Source: an uncultured Lachnospiraceae bacterium
GTDB taxonomy: Bacteria; Bacillota; Clostridia; Lachnospirales; Lachnospiraceae
Assembly (NCBI GenBank): GCA_902796045.1
Contig: CADBNQ010000353.1
Span: forward strand, 1 to 18,403
DNA: 18,403 bases
Reading direction: 5' to 3'
The notes below the pieces were generated by a model. The model was not told where the DNA came from, made no database searches, and saw only the letters and a list, made by a program, of their open reading frames with translations. Shown here piece after piece: positions 7,765 to 15,260 of the stretch. Position 1 is the stretch's first letter; each line of letters begins with the position of its first letter. The position numbers were made by a program, and so were the translations under genes.

Positions 7765-7904
7765 GTACTTTTTACATTATTTAACATTTGAATCAGATCC
7801 TTTAGTTTACGCCTGGGATTGCGGCTTTTGTTTCGCTGTAAACAGGGCGATCGGGGTAAGGCAGCAGCTGCCGGTGGATGCCTGAGGCTGACTTTGTATC
7901 GCAT

Positions 7905-7952
7905 AAAAAAAAGGCTATGTCAATCGAAATCGCGTCAGCGATTGACTAGCCT
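7905..7952 (-). terminator. Intrinsic terminator after yfhO
   Basis: On the minus strand, AGGCTAGTCAATCG pairs with CGATTGACATAGCCT (one bulged base) around a small loop, followed directly by eight T residues. It lies 28 bp after the yfhO stop, ends the GT2-yfhO transcript and insulates the Tad promoter from read-through. The loop contains an alternative nested hairpin (AATCGC-GTCA-GCGATT, plus-strand reading). In the plus direction the T tract is weak (AATTTT), so the main direction is minus. Confidence 0.9.
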
Positions 7953-7980
7953 AATTTTCGTTATATATCTTCTTTGTTCA

Positions 7981-10539
7981 TCAGGAATCGTCTCGACGAT
8001 TCCGAGTCTGATAAATCCATAGAATAATAAAAAGTAAAAAACTAAACAGCGAAATCTTCCAGCCGGCAGAAAAGCCGGGGGGAGAGTACTTCAGACTGAT
8101 CTTATGCTTGCCTTTCCCGGTTTTCACTGCCAGAAAGGCATTTCCCACGGCAGCAGGACTGGTTTTCTTCCCGTCAACCCTGACTGTCCAGCCCTGATCA
8201 TATGGTATGGAAAAGAACAGCATCTCCTCTTCCTCTGTCTCTGCCTCCCCTTCAACAGAGCCTGAAGAAATACTCTTTACCCGAAATGCCTTCTGTGTCA
8301 TCCCCCGGGCAAGCTTCTCAAATCCCGGCCGGTCGAAGGCTGCAGCCGAAAGACGGATATACCCGTCTTTTTTTTCACCCTTCAGTCTCATCTTCACTGT
8401 CACTGTGCTGCCGCCTTCTATGCGGCCGGCATACAGCATGATGCCATCTTTGTCTCCAGTCAGGATCTGCCGGTCATCGACAGCGATCCGGACATTTTCT
8501 ACCTGAGTCCCGTCATAGAAGAGATACATATCTTTGACTGTCTTCGGGACAGGGATACTGAAAAGCAGATTGTCGTCCTTGGAAGACTCGTAGAAAAAAT
8601 GATATTCTCCGGCATTGGTATTCTCTACCCTGCATCCTTCTGTCACAGGGTCTTCTATCTCAAACGTGTGAAACAGCCGGTCTGTCTGATATCCCTGGAT
8701 GCAAAAGTCATTAAGGACCCTGAAGGGGTAGGCGCTTCTGTAATTCCAGCCCATGATCGCGCGGTTTATGACATAGCCGATGGATGTATTCTGTACAGGA
8801 TTCTCATAGACGGAGAAGGTATCAAACTCTTCTTTATACTGAAAGTCTGTTTTCAGGGTGTCACCGGGCCTGAAGAAGAGGTAGCGGACATTCAGCATCA
8901 GATTGGTCAGGGGAGTCCCCCCTTTATACAGGTATTCGTTGCAGCCTGTATAGAAGCCAAGGTTGTCCATGATATTCACAGTGTTTTCCATGGCTGTGGA
9001 CCCGAACAGGCTGATTCCGTTCAGCCGGTGCCAGCTGCTCTCGTCCACAAACTTCGCCTCAGCAACTTCTGCCCTGTAGAAAGACCCGTCAGCCAGCGTA
9101 TCAATTATCTTTTCCATCTCGTCTGTTCCGGAAAAAAACTTGGATACACTGATCTGCCCGATTGAGCCATACCCAATGACAGCAGAAACACCCATCTCGA
9201 TGATGGCAGCCAGAGAGAAAATACGTACATACCAGATCTTCCGGTGACGGTCCATGGTCATCAGAAGAAACAGGGTCCCGTAAAAAACAAAGAGGGCTCC
9301 CGCAGCACAGTAAACTGCTTCCACCAGAGGCTCCTTTGCGAATTGCCAGCAGACATAGACCAGGCCTGTACCTGCCGCACTGGCAAGCACCGGCTGCCAG
9401 TTGCTTACTGCACCACGGTGGTCCAGAAGGACAACAAGCATCTCCAGCAGGATGAATCCAAACAGGAAGGAGAACCTGTTGGGGATTCCGTACTGGTCAT
9501 GGAAGCCATGCCAGATAAAATTCAGTATCGTTTCATTAAAACTCAGGTACAAAAAGGCCAGCAGCAAAATCCTCTTAATCTTGTCAGACCATCTGATCTC
9601 TCTGTTGAAGAGATAGAGCAGCATCGTGAAAAGTGAGGATATTCCGAAGAAGAGGTTGATATTCCCATCAAAGTTGTCATGACTGATAGGCATTGCCAGG
9701 TCAAACTGCCTGTTCAGCAGATCCACAAACCCTGTCAGCCAGCCATGAGCCGGGAGCGCCATGGCACCTCCTGAGGCTGTCTGCCTGATCCCCATATAGG
9801 CAGGAATCAGCAAAAAAGCAGCCATCCCGGCAGCAAGGAAGGAATAAAAAGCAAAGAGAAGTCCTCTAAGGAAAAACTGTCTGAAGTTCCTGAAAGGACA
9901 GATCAGGAACCAGAGAACTGAAAATATGCATATCATATAGGCAATGTAATAATTACCGTACAGCGCATAAAATAAGGCGATGCAGTAGAGTCTTCCGTCC
10001 CCCTCCTCTGCCAGCCGTTCGATGCCCAGCACAATCAGCGGAAAAACCATGATGGCATCAAGCCACATGACATTCCAGCTGTATCCTGTCATGTAGCTGT
10101 TCAGGGCATACAGACAGGCCGCTGCCACTACTGACAGATCCGGTGATTCGCTCCTGTGATAGAAGTAGATTCCTGCAGTAAGCCCGGAAATGGCAATCTT
10201 AAAAACTAGAAGGAGGCTTACAGCCGTATTCAGCTGCGACCTCTTAAAAAGCAGGATAAAAAGGTTTAAAGGACTTGACAGATAATAAGAGAAGAGGGAG
10301 AGAAAATTCACTCCCAGACCCGTACGAAAGCTGTAGAAAAAGGTGTCGCCGGTCTTCAGCTTATCATAGAGTACTGAGAAAAAAGGCATGTACTGATGGA
10401 GGCCGTCTACAATGATGAAGGACTTGTCACCAAAGGGTCCTACATTATAAAAGATCATGCTCCCGGTCATCACTGCCAGTGGAATCAGGCATGAGAGTAA
10501 ATATATGATGTTTTTATTCAGAACCCTTTTTTGTTCCAT
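7981..10539 (-). CDS. yfhO: YfhO-family polytopic membrane protein (putative GT-C glycosyltransferase)
   Basis: An 852-residue protein with roughly a dozen N-terminal membrane helices, a large predicted extracytoplasmic region (~455-825) and one final helix in the last ~25 residues. The first loop carries the YfhO hallmarks: VDGLHQYMPFFS (44-55, Asp45) and TGLGVNFLS (73-81) followed by YYLSSPLNLF. YfhO proteins are GT-C-fold enzymes linked in Bacillus and Listeria to transfer of sugars from a lipid carrier onto lipoteichoic acid or related polymers. The frame is open to 10575, but I start at ATG 10539 because AGGAG (10550-10546) lies 6 nt upstream and nothing comparable precedes the earlier ATG. 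This start overlaps the end of the GT2 gene by 22 bp, and an intrinsic terminator follows. The family is confident; the acceptor is unknown. Confidence 0.88.
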   Translation of the reverse strand: MEQKRVLNKNIIYLLSCLIPLAVMTGSMIFYNVGPFGDKSFIIVDGLHQYMPFFSVLYDKLKTGDTFFYSFRTGLGVNFLSLFSYYLSSPLNLFILLFKRSQLNTAVSLLLVFKIAISGLTAGIYFYHRSESPDLSVVAAACLYALNSYMTGYSWNVMWLDAIMVFPLIVLGIERLAEEGDGRLYCIALFYALYGNYYIAYMICIFSVLWFLICPFRNFRQFFLRGLLFAFYSFLAAGMAAFLLIPAYMGIRQTASGGAMALPAHGWLTGFVDLLNRQFDLAMPISHDNFDGNINLFFGISSLFTMLLYLFNREIRWSDKIKRILLLAFLYLSFNETILNFIWHGFHDQYGIPNRFSFLFGFILLEMLVVLLDHRGAVSNWQPVLASAAGTGLVYVCWQFAKEPLVEAVYCAAGALFVFYGTLFLLMTMDRHRKIWYVRIFSLAAIIEMGVSAVIGYGSIGQISVSKFFSGTDEMEKIIDTLADGSFYRAEVAEAKFVDESSWHRLNGISLFGSTAMENTVNIMDNLGFYTGCNEYLYKGGTPLTNLMLNVRYLFFRPGDTLKTDFQYKEEFDTFSVYENPVQNTSIGYVINRAIMGWNYRSAYPFRVLNDFCIQGYQTDRLFHTFEIEDPVTEGCRVENTNAGEYHFFYESSKDDNLLFSIPVPKTVKDMYLFYDGTQVENVRIAVDDRQILTGDKDGIMLYAGRIEGGSTVTVKMRLKGEKKDGYIRLSAAAFDRPGFEKLARGMTQKAFRVKSISSGSVEGEAETEEEEMLFFSIPYDQGWTVRVDGKKTSPAAVGNAFLAVKTGKGKHKISLKYSPPGFSAGWKISLFSFLLFIILWIYQTRNRRDDS

Positions 10540-11255
10540 AGTAATCTCCTGCGCTTTCTCAGGATAAAGAGACATCTTATCATTGACAGGCGCTTTTTAA
10601 GCATGAATCTCACTGAACCATGATGCATTTCGGTGACATTATCATCATGCCTCCTGTAACTGAGCAGGGGCGTTTTGATCAATGCCGTACCGCCTGCCAT
10701 CTCCCCTGCCGTGCCGATCCAGTAATCATGCATATAGATCTCCCGGGGGATCGGAAGAATCAGGGGAAGGAGCTCTTTTTTAAAAGCCATACAGCAACCC
10801 ATATAGCTGTTTAAGATCAGATTCTTTAATATCCCTGGCCTGCTTTTCCTGACAGCAAAAATATCCGGCTCGCCGTTGGGCTGTCCTTCCCTGTCAACCT
10901 GTCTGGCGTTGTGAAGAATAACCGAGGCACCTGACTGTTCAAAAGCCCAGAGGACTTTTCTGACTTTATTGGCTGCCCAGATATCGTCCTGATCAGAAAG
11001 GAACAGATAATCCCCTTTACACTGACGGATGGCATGCTCAAAATTCTGAACGACCCCTTTTCCGGGCCCGGTGGTCAGCCTGATCCGTTCATCCTTCTTC
11101 GTCCATTTCTCCAGCAGTTCATACGACCCGTCATCAGCCTTATCCACAGAGATGACGATCTCATCCCCGGGTCCAAGCTGGCAGAGAATCGATTCCAGCT
11201 GCTCCCCTATGTAATTTTTCCCGTTATAATAGGCCAGTGCGACGGATATCATCAT
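10518..11255 (-). CDS. Family 2 glycosyltransferase (GT-A fold, no membrane anchor)
   Basis: A 245-residue protein. The Rossmann-like start ISVALAYYNG (3-12) is followed by DKADDGS (38-44), the metal/nucleotide-sugar motif SDQDDIW (87-93), and acceptor-side motifs MHDYW (175-179) and YRRHDDN (200-206). This set is typical of rhamnosyltransferase-like GT2 enzymes that build surface polysaccharides from nucleotide sugars. The last 30 residues are very basic and moderately hydrophobic but do not form clear membrane helices. The frame runs back to a TTG at 11303 with no ribosome site. I chose ATG 11255 (the MM pair), which has a weak AAGAGAAG ahead of it, so the start is uncertain by a few codons. 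It is coupled to yfhO by a 22-bp overlap. Donor and acceptor cannot be read from the sequence. Confidence 0.87.
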   Translation of the reverse strand: MMISVALAYYNGKNYIGEQLESILCQLGPGDEIVISVDKADDGSYELLEKWTKKDERIRLTTGPGKGVVQNFEHAIRQCKGDYLFLSDQDDIWAANKVRKVLWAFEQSGASVILHNARQVDREGQPNGEPDIFAVRKSRPGILKNLILNSYMGCCMAFKKELLPLILPIPREIYMHDYWIGTAGEMAGGTALIKTPLLSYRRHDDNVTEMHHGSVRFMLKKRLSMIRCLFILRKRRRLLWNKKGF

Positions 11256-11612
11256 ATTCTTCTCTTTTTTTTGCTCGACAATTGCCTTGGCAGCTGCCTG
11301 CAATCAACCCGATACATAATTATTAATAAGCCACTTATTCAATTGTATCCTATTGAAGCTAATCAATTTGATTCACACAATGTTCAGAAACGCGCCACAT
11401 TTCAGTCACATTCTTCTTATATACTTGCATCAGCAACAAAGAAATCCCTCTATTTCTTGTCGCTAAAGATTTTTTTCATATTTTGAAGCCCATATAATTT
11501 TTATTGTATGGGCTTCCTCCTTTTTTACTCTCTTTGATCAGATGGGAGAATACTCCTCTCCTATAGAAGAGGAAGTCCTGTATCTCCCCACATAATTATT
11601 CATCCAATTCAA
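11256..11612. other. Non-coding gap with a strong inverted repeat (11485-11516)
   Basis: No convincing gene lies between the DUF815 ATPase stop and the GT2 start. The interval is AT-rich. It should contain the GT2 promoter, but I could not pick a clean one; a weak minus-strand candidate is TACAAT at 11344-11349 without a good -35. The strongest element is an inverted repeat, GAAGCCCATATAAT-TTTT-ATTGTATGGGCTTC. It has 14 pairs, one a G-T wobble in the plus-strand reading that becomes a C-A mismatch in the minus reading. A T tract follows 4 nt later on the plus strand (CTCCTTTTTT). Structure and T tract therefore favour a plus-strand terminator, although no plus-strand gene is seen upstream. 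No clear terminator for the ATPase gene was found. Confidence 0.55.
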
Positions 11613-12911
11613 TCAAACCTGGCCTGCCAGATAGTTCACAAACTGCTGGGCAGTCCTTCCCGATATCCCTCCATGTGAAAGCTCCCATTTGTTTGCCTGG
11701 GCACAGAGTTCTTCGTCTGTCAGAGTGATCTCAGGATGCTTTCTGGCAAGATTGATCACAATCTGGAAGTATTCTTTCTGGGATGGCCTGGAGAAGTTGA
11801 TGGTGATCCCAAAACGATGGACCAGAGACAATTTCTCCTGCACTGTATCAGACCGGTGCAGCTCATCATCCATATCAGATCTGTCTGACCAGGTCTCCCT
11901 GATCAGGTGCCTCCTGTTGCTGGTGGCATAAATCAGGACATTGTCCGGCTTTGTCTCCATCCCTCCTTCGATGACCGCTTTCAGATACTTATACTCAATC
12001 TCAAACTCCTCAAAGGAAAGATCATCCATATAGATCACAAAGCGGTAATTCCGGTTCTTAATATGGCTGATCACAGCAGAAAGATATTTGAACTGATGCT
12101 TGTAGATCTCAATCATCCGGAGCCCCCGATCATAGTACTGATTCAGGATGGCTTTGATACTGGAAGACTTGCCGGTTCCGGCATCCCCGTAGAGCAGACA
12201 GTTGTTCGCCGCCCTTCCACGGACAAAAGCTTCTGTATTGTTGATCAGCTTCTGTTTCTGCGGCTCATAACCGGTGAGATCGGACAGAACAACCTTTTCA
12301 AGATTATTGATGGGAATAAAGCTGAGCTTATCCCCGGAAGTATCCAGGCGGAAGGCCTTGTTCAGGCCGAACATGCCGACTCCGTAATCCCGGTAAAAAC
12401 CCACAACGGCATCATAAAAAGAATCCACTGTCTCAGCTGCAGCCAGTCTGTCAGACAAAAGCTGCACCTTTTCACTGACATTCTTATTGTACATCCGCTC
12501 TTTTTTACCGATGGCCCGGTAATGAAGCAGGGTGGAGAAGCAGTCGATTCCAAGTGTCTCCTCTATAGGACGGAAATCATAGTGAAAGAGATTCATAAAG
12601 ACCTGAAAATCATTTTTCGCGAAATGATTCACTGTCCCGTCGTTAGCGCCGACTTTTTCGCTTGTGAGGCTGAAAGAATTCTCATTGGTGATGAGGACAA
12701 AAGTCAGGTAGTTATGCCAGAGATTCTTATCAAATCCAAAGGTTGTCCCCAGGTCGAGCAGCTTCTTTACCTCTCTGTATATCTCTGTGATCAGTTCTTC
12801 ACTCCGGTAATGGCAGCTGTCAAAACTTCTGAATATCCTCGTCAGGTTACTGAGGATACTGTCTTCCCCCAGTTCACGATACAGAATCAGCTTTGAGACT
12901 TCCCTGAACAT
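11613..12911 (-). CDS. DUF815-family AAA+ ATPase
   Basis: A 432-residue protein. The N-terminal ~190 residues are helical and unmotifed. A AAA+ core follows: LLYGDAGTGKSS (239-250, Walker A, Lys248), FVIYMDDLSF (291-300, Walker B, Asp296/Asp297), a sensor-1 region LIYATSNRRHL (326-336, Asn332), RFG (366-368, possible arginine finger) and SGRTAQQF near the C-terminus (sensor-2-like, Arg419). This layout with SNRRHLI matches DUF815, a widespread ATPase family without an established function. It is the last gene of a four-gene unit, 21 bp after the upstream gene. AAGGAG lies about 10 nt ahead of the ATG. All ATPase motifs look intact. It is predicted cytosolic and presumably acts on, or with, the two membrane proteins upstream. 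Confidence 0.9.
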   Translation of the reverse strand: MFREVSKLILYRELGEDSILSNLTRIFRSFDSCHYRSEELITEIYREVKKLLDLGTTFGFDKNLWHNYLTFVLITNENSFSLTSEKVGANDGTVNHFAKNDFQVFMNLFHYDFRPIEETLGIDCFSTLLHYRAIGKKERMYNKNVSEKVQLLSDRLAAAETVDSFYDAVVGFYRDYGVGMFGLNKAFRLDTSGDKLSFIPINNLEKVVLSDLTGYEPQKQKLINNTEAFVRGRAANNCLLYGDAGTGKSSSIKAILNQYYDRGLRMIEIYKHQFKYLSAVISHIKNRNYRFVIYMDDLSFEEFEIEYKYLKAVIEGGMETKPDNVLIYATSNRRHLIRETWSDRSDMDDELHRSDTVQEKLSLVHRFGITINFSRPSQKEYFQIVINLARKHPEITLTDEELCAQANKWELSHGGISGRTAQQFVNYLAGQV

Positions 12912-12932
12912 CTGTTTTCTTCTCCTTTCCGG

Positions 12933-13592
12933 TCATTGACTATCGGAATCATCCGGCAGCATCACACTGTCGGCATTCAGTTCTTTTAACTCTGCTGCAA
13001 ACTGTTTCTTCAGCTCATCGATCTTATTTCTGGCACCTTCCCGGTCCCCGTCCAGTGCAGTATAGCCGCCGAGGTCAGCATAAACAGGCTTGCTGTCTTC
13101 TTCTTCATATTTTTTCCTGCCGCTCAGGATCTCAAGTCCCGGAAAAGCAAAGGCCGGCTTATCCTCGTCGTGGACCTTGCCGCTGCGGAGATCCTCCAGG
13201 GTAATCAGTCCGGGAAAGGCATGTTCCGGCCTGTAATCCGGCATATTGAACACTTCAAAGCAGTCCAGGATACTTTGGTCACCGAGTTCATCAGGAAGTC
13301 CTTCCTTCAGATAGGCCGGAAAGTGCTCTTTATAAAACTCATATATGACCTGACCGACTTCAGGATCCCTGAGATCAGCAGGATACGTTTCATCATTGAT
13401 ATAGAAATAGTAGCGGTCCAGATAGGGGAGGATTCTTTCCTCCGCCGTGATCGACGTAATCGAGGGTGCCCGGTCATAGTGCACCTCTTTCCTTCTTTTG
13501 GTCGACTGTTTTACCTTCGTCTCTGTGACCCCATCCATTTTATACTTATCCAGTTCAAAAAACAGGCTTTTTAAAAGTGTGAATTCATACAT
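12933..13592 (-). CDS. Hypothetical soluble protein, middle of the DUF815 ATPase unit
   Basis: A 219-residue protein I do not recognise. There is no signal peptide, membrane helix or cysteine pair. The N-terminal quarter is basic (TKRRKEVHYD, 31-40). The centre is acidic and aromatic (YLDRYYFYIND, 58-68). The tetrapeptide FPGL occurs twice (127-130 and 150-153) within similar surroundings, hinting at a short internal duplication or two docking motifs. The C-terminus contains a likely helix rich in K and E (~187-206) and ends in DDSDSQ. The ATG at 13592 has only a weak AAGAAG ahead of it. Twenty-four bp separate it from the preceding gene and 21 bp from the ATPase gene, so it is co-transcribed. 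A plausible but unproven role is adaptor or substrate of the ATPase. Confidence 0.75.
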   Translation of the reverse strand: MYEFTLLKSLFFELDKYKMDGVTETKVKQSTKRRKEVHYDRAPSITSITAEERILPYLDRYYFYINDETYPADLRDPEVGQVIYEFYKEHFPAYLKEGLPDELGDQSILDCFEVFNMPDYRPEHAFPGLITLEDLRSGKVHDEDKPAFAFPGLEILSGRKKYEEEDSKPVYADLGGYTALDGDREGARNKIDELKKQFAAELKELNADSVMLPDDSDSQ

Positions 13593-13616
13593 ACTGTCTT
13601 CTTAGTCCATCCTCTC

Positions 13617-14198
13617 TTACTTATCGGGAACAGGGATCGTCAACTCTTCCGGTTCTGCACTTTCTGTATAGTAGGTCTTCACCTTCGCCGTCCGCGTACC
13701 ATTGCTGACCTGACCATACATGGTCACTGTCGAGGTCCGGCCCGGAGGGATCACACGGGTATCCATCTCCTTGCTTCCAACTTCCCGCTCGATGCTGATC
13801 TCCTTAATGTAGCCATCATCACTTCCCAGATATATGGCACCATCATACCTGGCCGGTTCCATGCCATTGTTCCTGACAGTGATCTCACACCGGCAGAGAC
13901 GGGAGTCCGGTTCCAGATTGAAACCTTTAAGTTCAGGAACTGTCTCCTTGAGCTGGCCGCTTTTCCACTCCTCGGAATCCGTGATATCTGTCATAACCGC
14001 ATCCTGGATGCGCAGATCTACAATATGCTCCGCAGTCCTGTTACTGTCTGTGTTACGCTTACGTTCCCAGACAGCCCGTGAGATCCTCAGCATGATAACA
14101 GGAAGTATGGAGATCACGACATAGATCAAAATGATCAAAATCACAATACGTCTAACCGGGATCTTACTTTTTGCCTTAGGCTGATTATTCTTATTCAC
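13617..14198 (-). CDS. Single-pass membrane protein with a beta-sandwich-like outer domain
   Basis: A 193-residue protein started by GTG at 14198, supported by GGAGG 8 nt upstream. A short basic cytosolic tail (1-17) precedes one membrane helix (~18-38), giving a type II topology with about 150 residues outside. The outer domain has alternating strands (CRCEITVRNNGMEPARYDGA near 102-121, then STVTMYGQVSNG near 155-166), similar in style to DUF4352/FxLYD-type immunoglobulin-like domains that bind or sense at the cell surface. I cannot name the family. It lies 13 bp after the zinc-ribbon membrane protein gene and 24 bp before the next gene. Topology is well supported; the fold is inferred. Confidence 0.75.
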   Translation of the reverse strand: MNKNNQPKAKSKIPVRRIVILIILIYVVISILPVIMLRISRAVWERKRNTDSNRTAEHIVDLRIQDAVMTDITDSEEWKSGQLKETVPELKGFNLEPDSRLCRCEITVRNNGMEPARYDGAIYLGSDDGYIKEISIEREVGSKEMDTRVIPPGRTSTVTMYGQVSNGTRTAKVKTYYTESAEPEELTIPVPDK

Positions 14199-14211
14199 CC
14201 TGGGTCCCTCC

Positions 14212-15174
14212 TCACTGCGCAGATGCTGCCGCCGGGTTCTCTGTTACAGGAAGCTCTATATCCACAACACCAGTGCAGACCACCTCATCGTTGACGATTG
14301 TCTGTTTGGGTATGCACAATGTGACAGTCTCGGCATCCTTATCGACAAAGAAACAGGCCAGACCGTCAAAATCCCCGTCTCCTGAAAGGTACTCGTACAT
14401 GAACTTTGTATTCATCTTCCAGGGAAGTCCCATGCCGCCGAACAGCAGGCCTCCTACCAGTTTCCGATAATGTTTCCCGTCATAGACATAGGGTCTCTCC
14501 CAGTGGATTCCGTCATAATCCAGTTCTGACTCATTGGCAGTAAGGTGGATGGCCACACATTTTTCTCCCGGAGGAAGCTCAGGAATCTCCCCCTCCTGGA
14601 AAAGTACAAAGGCACCTTTATCATCGGTTGAAAAAGTCAGGTCACCGATGGCAAGTCCTTCCTGAAGGACTGCCTGTGTTGCTGTATCTTCCGCGAAGTC
14701 AGGAGCAGTTACCTCGGAAGGCTTTGGCTGCCCGGATCCTGAACTGATCTTCTTTATGGCCTCCTTGATCCAGGGGCCGCAGCCGCTAATGATTATGATG
14801 AGCACCAGGAAAATGAAAAAGGCTCTGGGTTTCCCGGACTTCTCTTGTTTTAATTCACGGGTTCTTTCTGCCTTTTTCCTGGCGGCCCTTTCAGTATGGA
14901 CATGGCTTCCCTCGGTATGACAATCCTTTGAGGATACCACCTTTCTCCGGTCCTCGGAATGCCTGCGGCCGAATATCCTGTGCGGCTCATCCTCCATGGT
15001 CTCCACGATACTTTTGGGAAGCTCGTAGGTATTCTCCTCCACATTGTAGGTACTGATCCACTCCTCATCGTGGGAAGCCATTCCGGGAGGCCTGTTATAA
15101 AAACAGCATTTTGGGCAGACACCATCCTTTTTATCATAATCAAAGGTTGCGCCGCATCTCTTACACCTTGCCAT
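14212..15174 (-). CDS. Zinc-ribbon membrane protein, first gene of the DUF815 ATPase unit
   Basis: A 320-residue protein. The N-terminus carries a zinc ribbon with CxxC knuckles at Cys4/Cys7 and Cys20/Cys23. A polar, charged linker follows (~35-115, rich in R, K and E), then one membrane helix (~119-134, FFIFLVLIIIISGCG). The outer domain of about 180 residues has several strands and aromatic residues (IHWERPYVYDGKHY, 223-236). The orientation should be ribbon in the cytosol and domain outside. The frame is open to 15210, but the start is placed at ATG 15174 because GGAGG (15187-15183) lies 8 nt upstream and the ribbon begins immediately. Its own promoter lies at 15226-15254. Zinc-ribbon membrane proteins of this kind often sense or scaffold; the ligand is unknown. 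Confidence 0.82.
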   Translation of the reverse strand: MARCKRCGATFDYDKKDGVCPKCCFYNRPPGMASHDEEWISTYNVEENTYELPKSIVETMEDEPHRIFGRRHSEDRRKVVSSKDCHTEGSHVHTERAARKKAERTRELKQEKSGKPRAFFIFLVLIIIISGCGPWIKEAIKKISSGSGQPKPSEVTAPDFAEDTATQAVLQEGLAIGDLTFSTDDKGAFVLFQEGEIPELPPGEKCVAIHLTANESELDYDGIHWERPYVYDGKHYRKLVGGLLFGGMGLPWKMNTKFMYEYLSGDGDFDGLACFFVDKDAETVTLCIPKQTIVNDEVVCTGVVDIELPVTENPAAASAQ

Positions 15175-15182
15175 ATCATCTT

Positions 15183-15187
15183 CCTCC
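15183..15187 (-). promoter_or_regulatory. Ribosome binding site fixing the zinc-ribbon protein start
   Basis: GGAGG on the minus strand, 8 nt ahead of ATG 15174. The upstream in-frame ATG at 15210 has no comparable site, so the longer N-terminus is unlikely. Confidence 0.8.
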
Positions 15188-15225
15188 ACTTCATCAACCC
15201 TTGCTGCCATTCATCTGACACTTCT

Positions 15226-15254
15226 ATGATACAATCAAATACTTAGATAAGCAA
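15226..15254 (-). promoter_or_regulatory. Promoter of the zinc-ribbon/DUF815 ATPase unit
   Basis: Minus strand: TTGCTT (15254-15249), a 17-bp spacer, TATCAT (15231-15226, five of six consensus bases). It lies in the 86-bp gap after the DUF4349 stop and about 50 bp ahead of the zinc-ribbon protein start. No terminator separates it from the DUF4349 gene, so some read-through is possible. Confidence 0.5.
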
Positions 15255-15260
15255 GAAAAA

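Noticed and set aside
7872..7883. A 12-base match to the 5' region of 23S rRNA (CGGTGGATGCCT)
   Set aside because: The similarity ends within a few bases on either side, so it is not an rRNA fragment.
7765..7904. A cyclic-di-GMP or cobalamin riboswitch ahead of the Tad operon
   Set aside because: The conserved core motifs of those classes could not be found, and the likely promoter lies downstream of this segment, so it would not be in the Tad mRNA.
8599..9165. A 188-codon plus-strand reading frame
   Set aside because: Antisense to yfhO, with no ribosome site or family-like sequence.
10540..10575. A longer N-terminus for YfhO
   Set aside because: No Shine-Dalgarno ahead of 10575. The ATG at 10539 has AGGAG at ideal spacing.
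10518..11255. Naming the GT2 gene csbB because it pairs with yfhO
   Set aside because: CsbB has C-terminal membrane helices and a polyprenyl-phosphate GT pattern. This protein lacks the helices and looks rhamnosyltransferase-like.
11907..12896. A 329-codon plus-strand reading frame opposite the DUF815 ATPase gene
   Set aside because: It lies entirely antisense to a gene with full AAA+ motifs, has no ribosome site and no recognisable domain. It is a by-product of codon usage on the other strand.
14765..14800. A lipobox-like ISGC in the zinc-ribbon membrane protein
   Set aside because: It follows 115 charged residues and a zinc ribbon, so the helix is an internal anchor, not a signal peptide.
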